A stretch of DNA of 8,942 nucleotides. Source: Alphaproteobacteria bacterium. GTDB taxonomy: Bacteria > Pseudomonadota > Alphaproteobacteria > Kiloniellales > JAKSDN01. This document shows, one piece after another, positions 1-7,223 of this stretch (positions are counted from its first letter, which is position 1; each line of letters begins with the position of its first letter). The notes beneath the pieces are model-generated. The model was not told where the DNA came from, searched no databases, and saw only the letters and a program-made list of their open reading frames with translations. The DNA lies in NCBI GenBank assembly GCA_030598385.1, contig JAUVQB010000040.1:1-8942 (forward strand), given 5' to 3'. A program made the position numbers and the translations under genes.

Positions 1-7
1 AACCGAT

Positions 8-1696
8 CTAGCCGGCCGGCGCCACCCGGTGGTCGGCGGCGACGGGCAGGCTGAGAGCGTTTTTCACTACCCGCACTTCCAATGGCCGGGCGCGGCCGCG
101 CACTTCGATCTCCTGCAGCGGAAACGCGCTTAAGTCGACGTCCGCAATCCGCGCGACAGGGTCGGACACCACCAGCTGAGCGCCGAGATCCTTGGTCATG
201 GCCTCGAGCCGGCTGGCGGTGTTGACGGCATCGCCGATGGCGGTCACCGAGACCGCCCGGCCATAGCCCATCTCGCCGACGATCACCGCGCCCGTGTGGA
301 TGCCGATCCCGATCCTGAGCGGCTGTTCCAGATCGTGCTTGAGGGCCGCATTGATCTCCAGCAGGCGCTCGGACATGCGCCGCGCCGCGGAAAGCGCGTC
401 GACGCAGCCGCGCTTGTGATCGGACTCGACGCCGAAGAGGGCCATGACGCCGTCCCCGATGAACTTGTCGACCCGGCCGCCGCTTTCCTCCACCGCCAGT
501 CCCATGGCGGCGAAATATCGGTTGAGGATGAACACCACGTCGAAGGGCAGCTTGTCCTCCGATAGGCTGGTGAAGTCCCTGAGATCGGCGAAAAGGATCG
601 CGATCTCCCGTTCCTCACCCTGCAGATAACCGGGCTTCGGGCCGACCTCCCGCATGGCCGGCGCGGGCGGTAAGAGGGGCGTGACCTCCAGATCGGCGTT
701 CGGCCGGGTCTGGCAAGCCAAGCGGACATTAGGGGAAGCGCCGATCCGTCCGAGCACCCGGCTCTCCGCCTCGCTGGGCGCCGCCAACGCCTCCAGGCCG
801 CCGCCAGCGATCCGGACCCGGCAGGTGGAGCAGCGTCCACGGCCGCCGCAGACCGAGGCGTGGGGAATGCCCGCGCCCCGACTGGCTTCGAGGATGGTGG
901 TGCCCAGCACGACGGAGATCCGTTTCCCGTCGGGATAGGTCAAGTTCACGATGCCGTGGCGGCGCTGCCACCAGGACCGCAGCGGCCGCGCCGCGAGCAC
1001 CAGGACGAGCGCGGCCGCGAACGCCAAATAGAAGCCGTTCTCGATGGCGTAGATCAGCGCGATGCCCTGCTCATCGGGGAAATTTAGCTGTTGGGTGGCG
1101 GCGGCCAGCCACTCCGGGTCCTCGGCCAGGCGCGCGACGTCGCGGCCGGCGACCATGACCCCGGTGAGCGAAACCGTCGGAATTAGCACGGCAAGGCCAT
1201 AGGCCAGCGGGAGAAGCCGCCGGTAAAGGGGCTTGAGGCGCAGCCAGTAGTGCAGCCCGACGCAAGCGTGCACCCAGACCAGCAGCATCACGGTCGTCTG
1301 CTTGGCCAGCGCAACCGGATTGAACACAAAGTAGATCAGCAGCACGAAAATGTAGCTGTCGTTCGTGGCGAGAAGCTCGGCGGCGAGACGGTTGCCCAGG
1401 ATATGTAGAATCAAAAGGGGCGGGATGGCGAGGCCGACCAGGAGCTGAACCGCCTCCCACGGCGGCATGGCAAGCCGCCGGCGCTCATAGATGGCCCAAA
1501 ACGCCAAGGCCATGTGGACGAGGAGGGCGCCATAGAAAATGAGCGTGCCCGGCAGGCTCCGCCACAGCCAGAGAAACGCCTGGCGTCCGGCGTCCAGGGC
1601 CTCGAGGCCGACCAGGCCCAGGGCGTGGTTCACGTAGTGGGTCACCACGAAGGCCAGGAGGACCAAGCCGCTCCACAGTCGAACTCGGCGAACCAT
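8..1696 (-). CDS. Membrane adenylate cyclase: six-helix His-rich anchor + [2Fe-2S] ferredoxin + class III cyclase (CyaC-like)
   Basis: Predicted to make cAMP from ATP in the cytoplasm under control of a membrane redox domain. Seen (562 aa): about six hydrophobic helices in residues 7-236 with histidines at 20, 24, 61, 98, 143 and 149. A ferredoxin domain (about 248-342) has Cys283, Cys289, Cys292 and Cys328, the adrenodoxin-type CX5CX2C plus distal Cys. A class III cyclase domain (about 360-545) has metal-binding Asp371 and Asp415, Lys411 and Thr485 at the base-selecting positions (an adenylate-type pair), and transition-state Asn492 and Arg496, so it looks catalytically complete. The histidines resemble the diheme-b anchor of succinate:quinone oxidoreductases, as reported for Sinorhizobium CyaC; heme binding here is inference. 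The ATG at 1696 was chosen because GAGGGAGGG precedes it and the membrane domain begins at once. The frame stays open a further 160 codons upstream, but that part is antisense to the DUF1289 gene and looks noncoding. Confidence 0.93.
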   Translation of the reverse strand: MVRRVRLWSGLVLLAFVVTHYVNHALGLVGLEALDAGRQAFLWLWRSLPGTLIFYGALLVHMALAFWAIYERRRLAMPPWEAVQLLVGLAIPPLLILHILGNRLAAELLATNDSYIFVLLIYFVFNPVALAKQTTVMLLVWVHACVGLHYWLRLKPLYRRLLPLAYGLAVLIPTVSLTGVMVAGRDVARLAEDPEWLAAATQQLNFPDEQGIALIYAIENGFYLAFAAALVLVLAARPLRSWWQRRHGIVNLTYPDGKRISVVLGTTILEASRGAGIPHASVCGGRGRCSTCRVRIAGGGLEALAAPSEAESRVLGRIGASPNVRLACQTRPNADLEVTPLLPPAPAMREVGPKPGYLQGEEREIAILFADLRDFTSLSEDKLPFDVVFILNRYFAAMGLAVEESGGRVDKFIGDGVMALFGVESDHKRGCVDALSAARRMSERLLEINAALKHDLEQPLRIGIGIHTGAVIVGEMGYGRAVSVTAIGDAVNTASRLEAMTKDLGAQLVVSDPVARIADVDLSAFPLQEIEVRGRARPLEVRVVKNALSLPVAADHRVAPAG

Positions 1697-1743
1697 CGTC
1701 CCTCCCTCAACAAAGCGCTCAAGACATGCGCCGGTCGCTGCCG

Positions 1744-1772
1744 ATGATAGTTCCCGGGCCCAGCCTTGCAAA
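1744..1772 (-). promoter_or_regulatory. Candidate sigma70-type promoter for the adenylate cyclase
   Basis: On the minus strand, TTTGCA (-35-like, 4 of 6 matches) lies 17 bases before TATCAT (-10-like, 5 of 6). Transcription would start about 40 bases upstream of the cyclase ATG. Spacing and -10 are good but the -35 is only moderate, and this is a match by eye without expression data. If real, it lies upstream of the preferred DUF1289 start, as expected for a divergent intergenic region (1697-1933). Confidence 0.35.
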
Positions 1773-1933
1773 CGGCCGCCGCCCGGACCATCTTTTCGCG
1801 AGATTTGGTCGGACGCTTTACACATCTTCGCGAGGCCGCAGACTTGAGCGAGATCGAAGACCGAGCAGAGCTCCGCCGAGCTAGGCGCAGGCCTGGTGGC
1901 CGGCCCAGGCCCAGGCGCGAGTTCGACACCAGC

Positions 1934-2101
1934 GTGCCCTCGCCCTGCATCACCGTGTGCCAGGTGGACGACGCCACCGGCTGCTGCGTCGGCTGCCACC
2001 GCTCGATCGACGAGATCCGCGAATGGCCGATCTTGAGCGCCGACGAAAAGCGTGCCGTGCTGGCGCGCATCGCCGAGCGCAAAGCCGACGCCGGCGCCTG
2101 A
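1934..2101 (+). CDS. DUF1289 family small cysteine-rich protein
   Basis: Function unknown. With the GTG at 1934 it is 55 residues. It opens with SPCITVC, continues with a CC-x2-C cluster (Cys5, 9, 17, 18 and 21), then DEIREW and a charged helix, which together are the DUF1289 pattern. The cysteine spacing suggests a small zinc or Fe-S fold, but this is inference. The frame is open back to a TTG at 1766, with another TTG at 1844. That upstream stretch is Arg-rich, has mixed third-position bases and falls where the divergent cyclase promoter should be, so I prefer the short form. No good ribosome binding site precedes any of the three starts, so the N-terminus is uncertain. The stop lies 20 bases before the preferred start of the EamA gene, suggesting co-transcription. 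The family call is firmer than the start. Confidence 0.8.
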   Translation: MPSPCITVCQVDDATGCCVGCHRSIDEIREWPILSADEKRAVLARIAERKADAGA

Positions 2102-2121
2102 CGTCCACGCGGATCCCGCCC

Positions 2122-3060
2122 TTGCCGTCTCCTGGAACCTCGAACCGGCCGGCCGCCTCTCACACCGCTCTGCCACCGCTCGGGTTCCTGCTGCTCGCCG
2201 GACTGACGCTGTTCTGGGGCGCCAACTGGCCGGCTATGAAGATCGCCTTCACGGAACTGCCGGTTTGGTGGTTCCGCGCCGGCTGCCTCTGGTTCGGTGG
2301 CCTCGGTCTGATCGTGATCGCGCGGCTCTCCGGCCTATCGCTCAGGATACCGGCCGTCGAGCGGGGACCGCTTCTCGTGTGCGCGCTGTTCAACGTGGTC
2401 GGCTGGCACCTCTCATCGGGTTATGGCATCTCCCTCATGCCGGCCGGGCGGGCGGCCATCATCGCCTTTACCATGCCGGTCTGGGCATCGCTCTTGGGCG
2501 GCGTTCTGCTCGACGAGGCGATCACCAAGGCGAAGCTCATCGGCTTGGCGCTGGGCATGGGCGGCCTTGCCGTCCTCATTGGCCCGGATCTGATGGTGTT
2601 GGAAACCGCGCCGCTGGGCGCGCTCTTCATGCTCATGGCGGCCATCTCGTGGGCTACCGGGACGGTCCTGCTCAAGCGCTTCCACTGGAGCGTCCCGACC
2701 ACGGTCCTGGTCGGCTGGCAACTGATCGCCGGAGCCCTGCCGGTGAGCCTGGGGGCCGTGCTGCTGGAGGCGCCGCCGGAGCTGAGCGGCCTGAGCAACC
2801 AAACCCTCATCGCGGTGGCCTATATCTTCCTGTTTCCCATGGTGTTCTGCCAATGGGCCTTCTTCAGGACCGTGCGCCTCTTCCCGGCCACCATCGCGGC
2901 CATCGGGACCCTGGCCATCCCAGTGGTCGGTGTCTATTCGAGTGCGGTAATCCTGGGCGAGAGCGTCGGATGGCGAGAATTCATCGCCTTGTTGCTGATC
3001 TGCAGCGCCTTGGCGAGCGTGCTGTTGCCAGCGGGGCGAAGATCGGCGCCGCCGGCGTGA
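2122..3060 (+). CDS. EamA-domain (DMT superfamily) inner-membrane transporter
   Basis: Probable exporter of a small metabolite such as an amino acid or related compound; the substrate cannot be read from the sequence. From the TTG at 2122 it has 312 residues, the usual family size. About ten hydrophobic helices fall near residues 20-40, 47-67, 82-101, 110-130, 137-155, 164-184, 192-213, 228-248, 257-277 and 285-303, forming two EamA repeats. Typical features are FWGANWP in the first helix and LLDEAI and ILGESV at the ends of the fourth and ninth. The start is uncertain: the frame is open back to 1957, but upstream codons overlap the DUF1289 gene and give an Arg-rich peptide unlike a transporter N-terminus. 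An in-frame ATG at 2023 lies inside DUF1289; a CTG at 2098 overlaps its stop codon. No strong ribosome binding site is visible, so translation may depend on coupling to DUF1289. A hairpin follows the stop. Confidence 0.9.
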   Translation: MPSPGTSNRPAASHTALPPLGFLLLAGLTLFWGANWPAMKIAFTELPVWWFRAGCLWFGGLGLIVIARLSGLSLRIPAVERGPLLVCALFNVVGWHLSSGYGISLMPAGRAAIIAFTMPVWASLLGGVLLDEAITKAKLIGLALGMGGLAVLIGPDLMVLETAPLGALFMLMAAISWATGTVLLKRFHWSVPTTVLVGWQLIAGALPVSLGAVLLEAPPELSGLSNQTLIAVAYIFLFPMVFCQWAFFRTVRLFPATIAAIGTLAIPVVGVYSSAVILGESVGWREFIALLLICSALASVLLPAGRRSAPPA

Positions 3061-3080
3061 GGGCGTCGCCTCGGTCTTAT

Positions 3081-3116
3081 CGGGCGCCAGCGGTGGACTT
3101 GGCGCCCGTCCTGTTT
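3081..3116 (+). terminator. Probable intrinsic terminator after the EamA gene
   Basis: A perfect 9-bp inverted repeat, CGGGCGCCA at 3081-3089 and TGGCGCCCG at 3100-3108, encloses a 10-base loop. It is followed by a modestly T-rich stretch (TCCTGTTT, 3109-3116). It starts 20 bases after the EamA stop and ends well before the ureohydrolase ribosome binding site, so it probably separates the two transcription units. The tail is weaker than a classic U-run. Confidence 0.65.
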
Positions 3117-3156
3117 CAGGCTAGGCCCTGGTGAGGAGCCCAGGCGGGAGGCAGGC

Positions 3157-4110
3157 ATGATCGACGAGACGGCCGACATCGGCCGCATGTTCGGCGCCAC
3201 GGAGGCGGTCGACACTTTTCTCGGATTTCCCGCGCTGCGCGACGTCGGCACGTTGGACGCCGATATCGGCATCCTCGGCGTGCCCTGCGCCTCGCCCTAC
3301 ACGTCGGTCGGACCTTACTGCGCCGGCGCGCCGGCGGCCATCCGCGCCGGTATTGCCGGCTATGCCACCGCCCGCGAGCACCAGGACTTCGACCTCGGCG
3401 GGCCGCTGCTGGGCGACGGCGGCGCCCGGGTCTTGGACTGCGGCGATCTCGGCTACGACGCGGAGGATTCGCCGGGCAACCGCGAGCGCATACGCAAGGC
3501 CGTAGCGGGTATGTTGGAGCGCAACGTCCGGCCGGTCGTGATCGGCGGCGACGACTCCATCCCGATCCCGGTGCTCCAGGCTTACGAGAACCACGGCGCC
3601 CTCACCGTCGTGCAGATCGATGCGCACATCGACTGGCGCGACGAGGTGCAGGGTGAGCGCTTCGGCTTATCCAGCACCATGCGGCGGGCCTCGGAAATGC
3701 CCTGGGTGGAGCACATCATCCAGGTCGGCGCCCGCGCCGTTGGCAGCGCCCGCCCCGACGACTACCAGGATGCGCTCGATTGGGGCGTCCATTTCGTGAC
3801 GGCGCGCGATCTCCACGGCCACGGCCTGGAACCGGTCCTCGACCTGGTGCCTCCGGGCGCCGAGGTCTTCGTCACGCTCGATTGCGACGGCCTCGACCCC
3901 GTCGTCATGCCGGCGGTGATCGGCCCCGCGCCCGGCGGGCTCAGCTACTGGCAAGCGGTGACGCTGTTGCACGGCTTGGCGGCCAAGGCTCGCATTGCCG
4001 GTTTCGACATCGTGGAGTTCATGCCCGAACGCGACATTCAAGGCCTGGCGGCGCTCACCGCGGCGCGGCTCGTCTGCAATGCGATCGGCCTCATGGCGCG
4101 CCAGGGCTAA
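3157..4110 (+). CDS. Arginase/agmatinase-family ureohydrolase, GGDDS variant
   Basis: Predicted cytoplasmic binuclear-metal (usually Mn) hydrolase of a guanidino compound releasing urea; agmatine is the default guess but the substrate is not established. The 317-residue length is normal. Metal motifs in order: GGDDS (130-134), where the family usually has GGDHS, so Asp133 replaces a metal-binding His; DAHID (155-159) with Asp155, His157 and Asp159 intact; LDCDGLDP (241-248) with Asp242 and Asp244 intact. Glu287 in VEFMPERD matches the conserved Glu near the C-terminus. The HGT-like segment after the second motif in agmatinases is replaced by GLSSTMRRASEMPW (170-183). From memory, similar GGDDS proteins with a TMRRASEMPW-like block occur in other alphaproteobacteria, so this is probably a genuine subfamily rather than a decayed gene. 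The ATG at 3157 follows GGGAGG at good spacing. The gene appears to have its own transcription start after the preceding terminator. Confidence 0.9.
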   Translation: MIDETADIGRMFGATEAVDTFLGFPALRDVGTLDADIGILGVPCASPYTSVGPYCAGAPAAIRAGIAGYATAREHQDFDLGGPLLGDGGARVLDCGDLGYDAEDSPGNRERIRKAVAGMLERNVRPVVIGGDDSIPIPVLQAYENHGALTVVQIDAHIDWRDEVQGERFGLSSTMRRASEMPWVEHIIQVGARAVGSARPDDYQDALDWGVHFVTARDLHGHGLEPVLDLVPPGAEVFVTLDCDGLDPVVMPAVIGPAPGGLSYWQAVTLLHGLAAKARIAGFDIVEFMPERDIQGLAALTAARLVCNAIGLMARQG

Positions 4111-4233
4111 GCGTCACCCAGATAGGGAATTGATAAGGATTGGCGGGGCTGTGCGAAGCGCGTCCAGATGTTAGGTTGACTCGGCCTGCGAAGCCTTATC
4201 CGGAAACGCGACGACGCAAAGGGTATCCCAGTC

Positions 4234-4920
4234 ATGAAGCGATCCATCCCAGTGAAGATCTTCGCCCTGTTCATGCTGGCTTTCGCGCTCGGTGCCTGCG
4301 GCTCGTCGCAAGGCGAGGACGAGCAGCAAGTGCTTATCGACAAAGCCAACGCCTCCGCCAAGCGCTTCGGGGCCGATCCCGACATGTCGTGGTTCCAGGA
4401 AAATCTGAACGAGGCGGAGGGCGTCCTGATCATCCCGACTTCGATCAAGGGCGGCTTCATCATCGGCGGCTCCGGGGGCAGCGGCGTGATGCTGGCCCGC
4501 AATCCCGTGTATGGATGGAGCTACCCCGCCTTCTACACCATGGGCTCGGTCACCCTGGGACTGCAGATCGGCGGCGAGGTCCAGGAGATCGTGCTCGTCA
4601 TCATGACCAAAGCGGGCCGCGACGCCATGCTCACCAACGAGTTCAAGCTCGGCGCCGACATCAGCGTGGCCGCCGGGCCGGTGGGCGCCGGGGCCAAGGC
4701 CCAGACGGCGGACGTGCTCGCCTACTCGCGCACCAAGGGCGGGCTCTACGGCGGGCTCAATTTAGAAGGCGCGGTGATCGCCACCCGCGAAGACTGGAAC
4801 CGGGCTTACTACGGCGAAGACGTTCGCGCGGTCGACATTCTGATCACCGGGAATATCAGCAATCCGGCGGCCGATCCCTTGCGGGACACGGTCGCCAAAA
4901 TTGACCCGCCGTCGGAATAG
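4234..4920 (+). CDS. SYLF-domain (Ysc84-like) lipoprotein
   Basis: Predicted lipid-binding lipoprotein of the cell envelope; the precise role is unknown. Of 228 residues, 1-21 form a lipoprotein signal (Lys2, Arg3, hydrophobic core, lipobox LGAC at 19-22), giving a lipidated Cys22. Gly23 and Ser24 follow, with no Asp at +2, which by the E. coli rule favours the outer membrane. The rest matches the SYLF/DUF500 pattern: a Lys/Ala helix (34-46), EAEGVLIIP (60-68), a Gly-rich stretch (73-84), a central VLVIMTKAG segment (120-128), and YSRTKGGLYGGLNLEGAVI (164-182), the family's best-known block. Eukaryotic members bind phosphoinositides and actin; bacterial lipoprotein members are thought to bind lipids. 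The ATG at 4234 is the only start that keeps the signal peptide; AAAGGG upstream is a modest ribosome binding site. The 123 bases before it show no convincing promoter. It converges on the hydrolase gene. Confidence 0.9.
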   Translation: MKRSIPVKIFALFMLAFALGACGSSQGEDEQQVLIDKANASAKRFGADPDMSWFQENLNEAEGVLIIPTSIKGGFIIGGSGGSGVMLARNPVYGWSYPAFYTMGSVTLGLQIGGEVQEIVLVIMTKAGRDAMLTNEFKLGADISVAAGPVGAGAKAQTADVLAYSRTKGGLYGGLNLEGAVIATREDWNRAYYGEDVRAVDILITGNISNPAADPLRDTVAKIDPPSE

Positions 4921-4943
4921 AGCCGAGTCTCGATAATAATCAT

Positions 4944-4971
4944 CCCCGCAAATTCACACGCCGTCGCGGGG
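4944..4971. terminator. Weak hairpin between convergent genes
   Basis: CCCCGC (4944-4949) and GCGGGG (4966-4971) could form a 6-bp stem with a 16-base loop in the 33-base gap between the stops of the SYLF gene and the hydrolase gene, with the right arm inside the end of the hydrolase. Location suits a shared bidirectional terminator, but the loop is long and no T-run flanks it. Confidence 0.25.
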
Positions 4972-7023
4972 GATGGTCTCGAGCCAACTGCGCGAATAGA
5001 CCGGCAGGCCGTTCTCGGTCGCGTCCAATTTGGCTTGAACCTGGAAATTCTCGGCGTCGCAGGTCATGAGCTGAGTGGCCTCGACGCGCACCGCCAGTTC
5101 GCCGTCGCGGCCGTATTCGTCGACGCTGCTGAGCTCGATCCGCGCCGAGGTCGGATCGTCGGGATGGATCCGGTAGCAGCGCGTGACCTTGCCGCCGAAG
5201 GTCCAGCCGTCGCGGTCGATCCGCACCACTCCACCGTCTTCCTCGTGAACGAAGGTGACGAAACCGCTGGCGACGTCTCTCTCCACGCGAAGCACTTGAG
5301 GGTCGGGCCGCCGCAGCGGGGTGCGGTCCTGCATCCGGCTCATTTCGGCCGGCGGCAACGGCGCAAGCTCGTCGTCCTCCGGCCGCGGCCGCCGCACCGG
5401 CAGCGCCAGGCTGCAAGCGCCCGCGTAAACGGTTAGCGTCACCGGCTCGGGCGACGGCCAGACGATCGGCCAGAGGGCGGTCGACAGGGCCACGCGGATA
5501 CGGTTGCCGGCGGCAAAAACATGGCCATTGTCGTTCAGCCGCACCTGGACCCGATAGCGCCGACCGGGTTCCAAAGCTTCGATGGCTTCGTGACTGTCGC
5601 GGTGGGTGAGATTGAGCACCCCGTAGCTGACCAGCGCCGAGGCGCCGCCGGGCAGGACCTCCGACAAACGCACCGCGACCAGGGCATTGGGCCGGTCCGC
5701 CGCCAGATCCAAATCGACCAGCGGCGCGCCGAGGATCGGCAGGTCTTCGCCCAGCGGCTCGGAGTCGAATGAGAGCGACAGCGAGTCGTCGGGGCGCTGG
5801 TCGACGGGGCACTCCGCCGCGTCGTCGCCGTTGTGGCCCCACATTATGGTGCAGCACCCCAGGTTTTCGGGGCAGCTAAGCGCGATGGCCCGCTCGGGCG
5901 CGGCCTCGGCCTCGAGCCCGGTCGACGACCCGTCGGCGTTGAGCGCGAAACGGCGCGTCTCGATGTCCGGCGAAGGCCAGACGGGTTCGGCCACCCAATG
6001 GCCCGCCCGCTCCTCGTAGCGGGCTTTCGGCGCCTCGCTCCCGTGCATCCAGACGCGCAGCATGGGCTCGTCCATGACGCCGTTGTCGACGCCCTTCAGC
6101 CAGTGGTCCCACCACTTGAGCGCCTCTTGCAGGAAGCCCGCGTCCGGCCCGGGCAACGCCTGGTGCGGGTACTGATGGCCCCAGGGGCCGACCAGCGCCT
6201 TGCGGGGAACCGTGAGGCCGGCCAGCAGCCGCGGCACCGGATTGGTGTAAGGGTCCGCCCAGCCGCCGACGGCGAAGACCGGGCATTGGATGGCCGAGTA
6301 GTCCTCGCAGACCGAGCCGTGTTTCCAGAAGGCGTCGCGGCGCTGGTGCTTCAGCCAATCGACGATCCACGGCCGGGCGGCGTCGAGCCGCGCCTGCCAG
6401 ATATCGCGCCAAGCCTCGCCGGCCAGCTTCGGATCGGGCGGGCGGATGAGGGCCGGAAACATGGTGAAGGCCCAGTCGGGGTTCTCGCTCAAAAGGCAGC
6501 CGCCCATGTAGTGGATGTCGTCGGCATAGCGGTCGTCGGTGGAATAGACCGTGATGATGCACCGAAGCGCCGGCGGCCGGCGGGCCGCGACCTGCAGCCC
6601 GTTGAAGCCGCCCCAGGACTTGCCCATCATGCCGACGTTACCGTCACACCATGGCTGATCGGCGATCCAGGCGATCACCTCCAGCGCGTCGTCCTGCTCC
6701 TGTTTCAGATATTCGTCCAGCAGCAGGCCCTCGGATTCGCCGCTGCCCCGCAGGTCCACTCGGACGGCGGCGTAGCCGTGACCGGCGAAGTAGGGATGCA
6801 TGGCCTCGTCGCGCGCCGCGGTGCCGTCGCGCTTGCAATAGGGGATGTATTCCAGGATGGCCGGGACGGGGGTCTCGCCGGCATCCTCGGGCAGCCAAGT
6901 ACGTGTGGCCAGGCGAGTGCCGTCGGAGAGAGGAATCCAGGCGTGCTCGAGCTCGCGAATCTTGCAAGGAAAGTCATCGACCACACGCGCCTTGGGTGAC
7001 ATCACGCCGATGCCGCTGACCAT
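4954..7023 (-). CDS. CocE/NonD family serine hydrolase (X-Pro dipeptidyl-peptidase S15-like)
   Basis: Predicted alpha/beta-hydrolase cleaving an acyl ester or amide bond; relatives include cocaine esterase, alpha-amino acid ester hydrolases and X-Pro dipeptidyl peptidases. From the ATG at 7023 it has 689 residues. The catalytic triad is readable: Ser136 in GKSWGG (134-139), Asp257 in GGWADPY, His283 in GPWGH. Tyr62 in the EYIPY segment sits where CocE has its oxyanion-hole Tyr. The hydrolase core with helical cap spans about 20-315. A beta-rich PepX C-terminal-type jelly roll follows (about 355-545), then about 130 residues (560-689) beyond the usual CocE length, which are common in this longer bacterial subgroup. 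No signal peptide is seen, so the enzyme is probably cytoplasmic. GGGAGG lies 6 bases before the chosen ATG; the frame extends 49 codons further upstream but that part looks noncoding. The gene is divergent from the substrate-binding protein gene. Substrate unknown. Confidence 0.92.
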   Translation of the reverse strand: MVSGIGVMSPKARVVDDFPCKIRELEHAWIPLSDGTRLATRTWLPEDAGETPVPAILEYIPYCKRDGTAARDEAMHPYFAGHGYAAVRVDLRGSGESEGLLLDEYLKQEQDDALEVIAWIADQPWCDGNVGMMGKSWGGFNGLQVAARRPPALRCIITVYSTDDRYADDIHYMGGCLLSENPDWAFTMFPALIRPPDPKLAGEAWRDIWQARLDAARPWIVDWLKHQRRDAFWKHGSVCEDYSAIQCPVFAVGGWADPYTNPVPRLLAGLTVPRKALVGPWGHQYPHQALPGPDAGFLQEALKWWDHWLKGVDNGVMDEPMLRVWMHGSEAPKARYEERAGHWVAEPVWPSPDIETRRFALNADGSSTGLEAEAAPERAIALSCPENLGCCTIMWGHNGDDAAECPVDQRPDDSLSLSFDSEPLGEDLPILGAPLVDLDLAADRPNALVAVRLSEVLPGGASALVSYGVLNLTHRDSHEAIEALEPGRRYRVQVRLNDNGHVFAAGNRIRVALSTALWPIVWPSPEPVTLTVYAGACSLALPVRRPRPEDDELAPLPPAEMSRMQDRTPLRRPDPQVLRVERDVASGFVTFVHEEDGGVVRIDRDGWTFGGKVTRCYRIHPDDPTSARIELSSVDEYGRDGELAVRVEATQLMTCDAENFQVQAKLDATENGLPVYSRSWLETIPRDGV

Positions 7024-7223
7024 ATAACGCCTCCCATTTCGGGCTATTGGTTGAGGGGGGAATGACAACGCACCCTGTGGCGCAGCGCAAGGCAGGGATG
7101 GGAAGAGCCATGCGCGCGGACCATGGAGATGTGAAAGGAACCAGCATAGGAATTCTCTTATGCCGGCCATATGGCGGTGCTAGTGTGACCTGCAAAGCTA
7201 ACGACAAAGAACAGGAGGCAACC
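7024..7223. promoter_or_regulatory. Divergent intergenic region between hydrolase and substrate-binding protein, with a 10-bp palindrome
   Basis: These 200 bases must hold the starts of both divergent transcripts. They contain the hydrolase ribosome binding site (GGGAGG on the minus strand, near 7030-7035) and a very strong AGGAGG for the binding protein at 7213-7218. A perfect palindrome, GCCATATGGC, lies at 7166-7175, about 50 bases before the binding-protein start, and could be a regulator half-site or operator. No pair of -35 and -10 boxes is convincing on either strand. A TTGTCA on the minus strand (a 5 of 6 match to a -35) lacks a suitable -10. The palindrome as an operator is inference. 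Confidence 0.4.

Noticed and set aside
1697..2176. 160-codon N-terminal extension of the cyclase reading frame on the minus strand
   Set aside because: It is antisense to the DUF1289 gene and has no recognisable domain. The ATG at 1696 has a strong ribosome binding site and is followed directly by the first membrane helix.
2052..3134. 360-codon plus-strand frame overlapping the EamA gene
   Set aside because: Arg-, Gly- and His-rich translation without membrane helices, whereas the other frame gives a full ten-helix transporter.
4132..4200. GATAAGG and CCTTATC inverted repeat before the SYLF gene
   Set aside because: Seven base pairs separated by 55 bases is expected by chance in a region of this size, and the arms do not extend.
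4176..4204. TTGACT as a -35 box for the SYLF gene
   Set aside because: No -10-like hexamer lies 16 to 18 bases downstream; TTATCC is only 14 bases away and matches poorly.
5833..6999. 388-codon open frame on the plus strand, antisense to the CocE-type hydrolase
   Set aside because: The peptide is Arg-, Gly- and Ala-rich with no recognisable domain, while the minus strand shows a complete catalytic triad across the same bases.
7047..7223. Upstream extension of the substrate-binding protein from TTG 7047 or ATG 7062
   Set aside because: It would put 54 to 59 residues before the Tat motif. AGGAGG at ideal spacing marks the ATG at 7224 instead.
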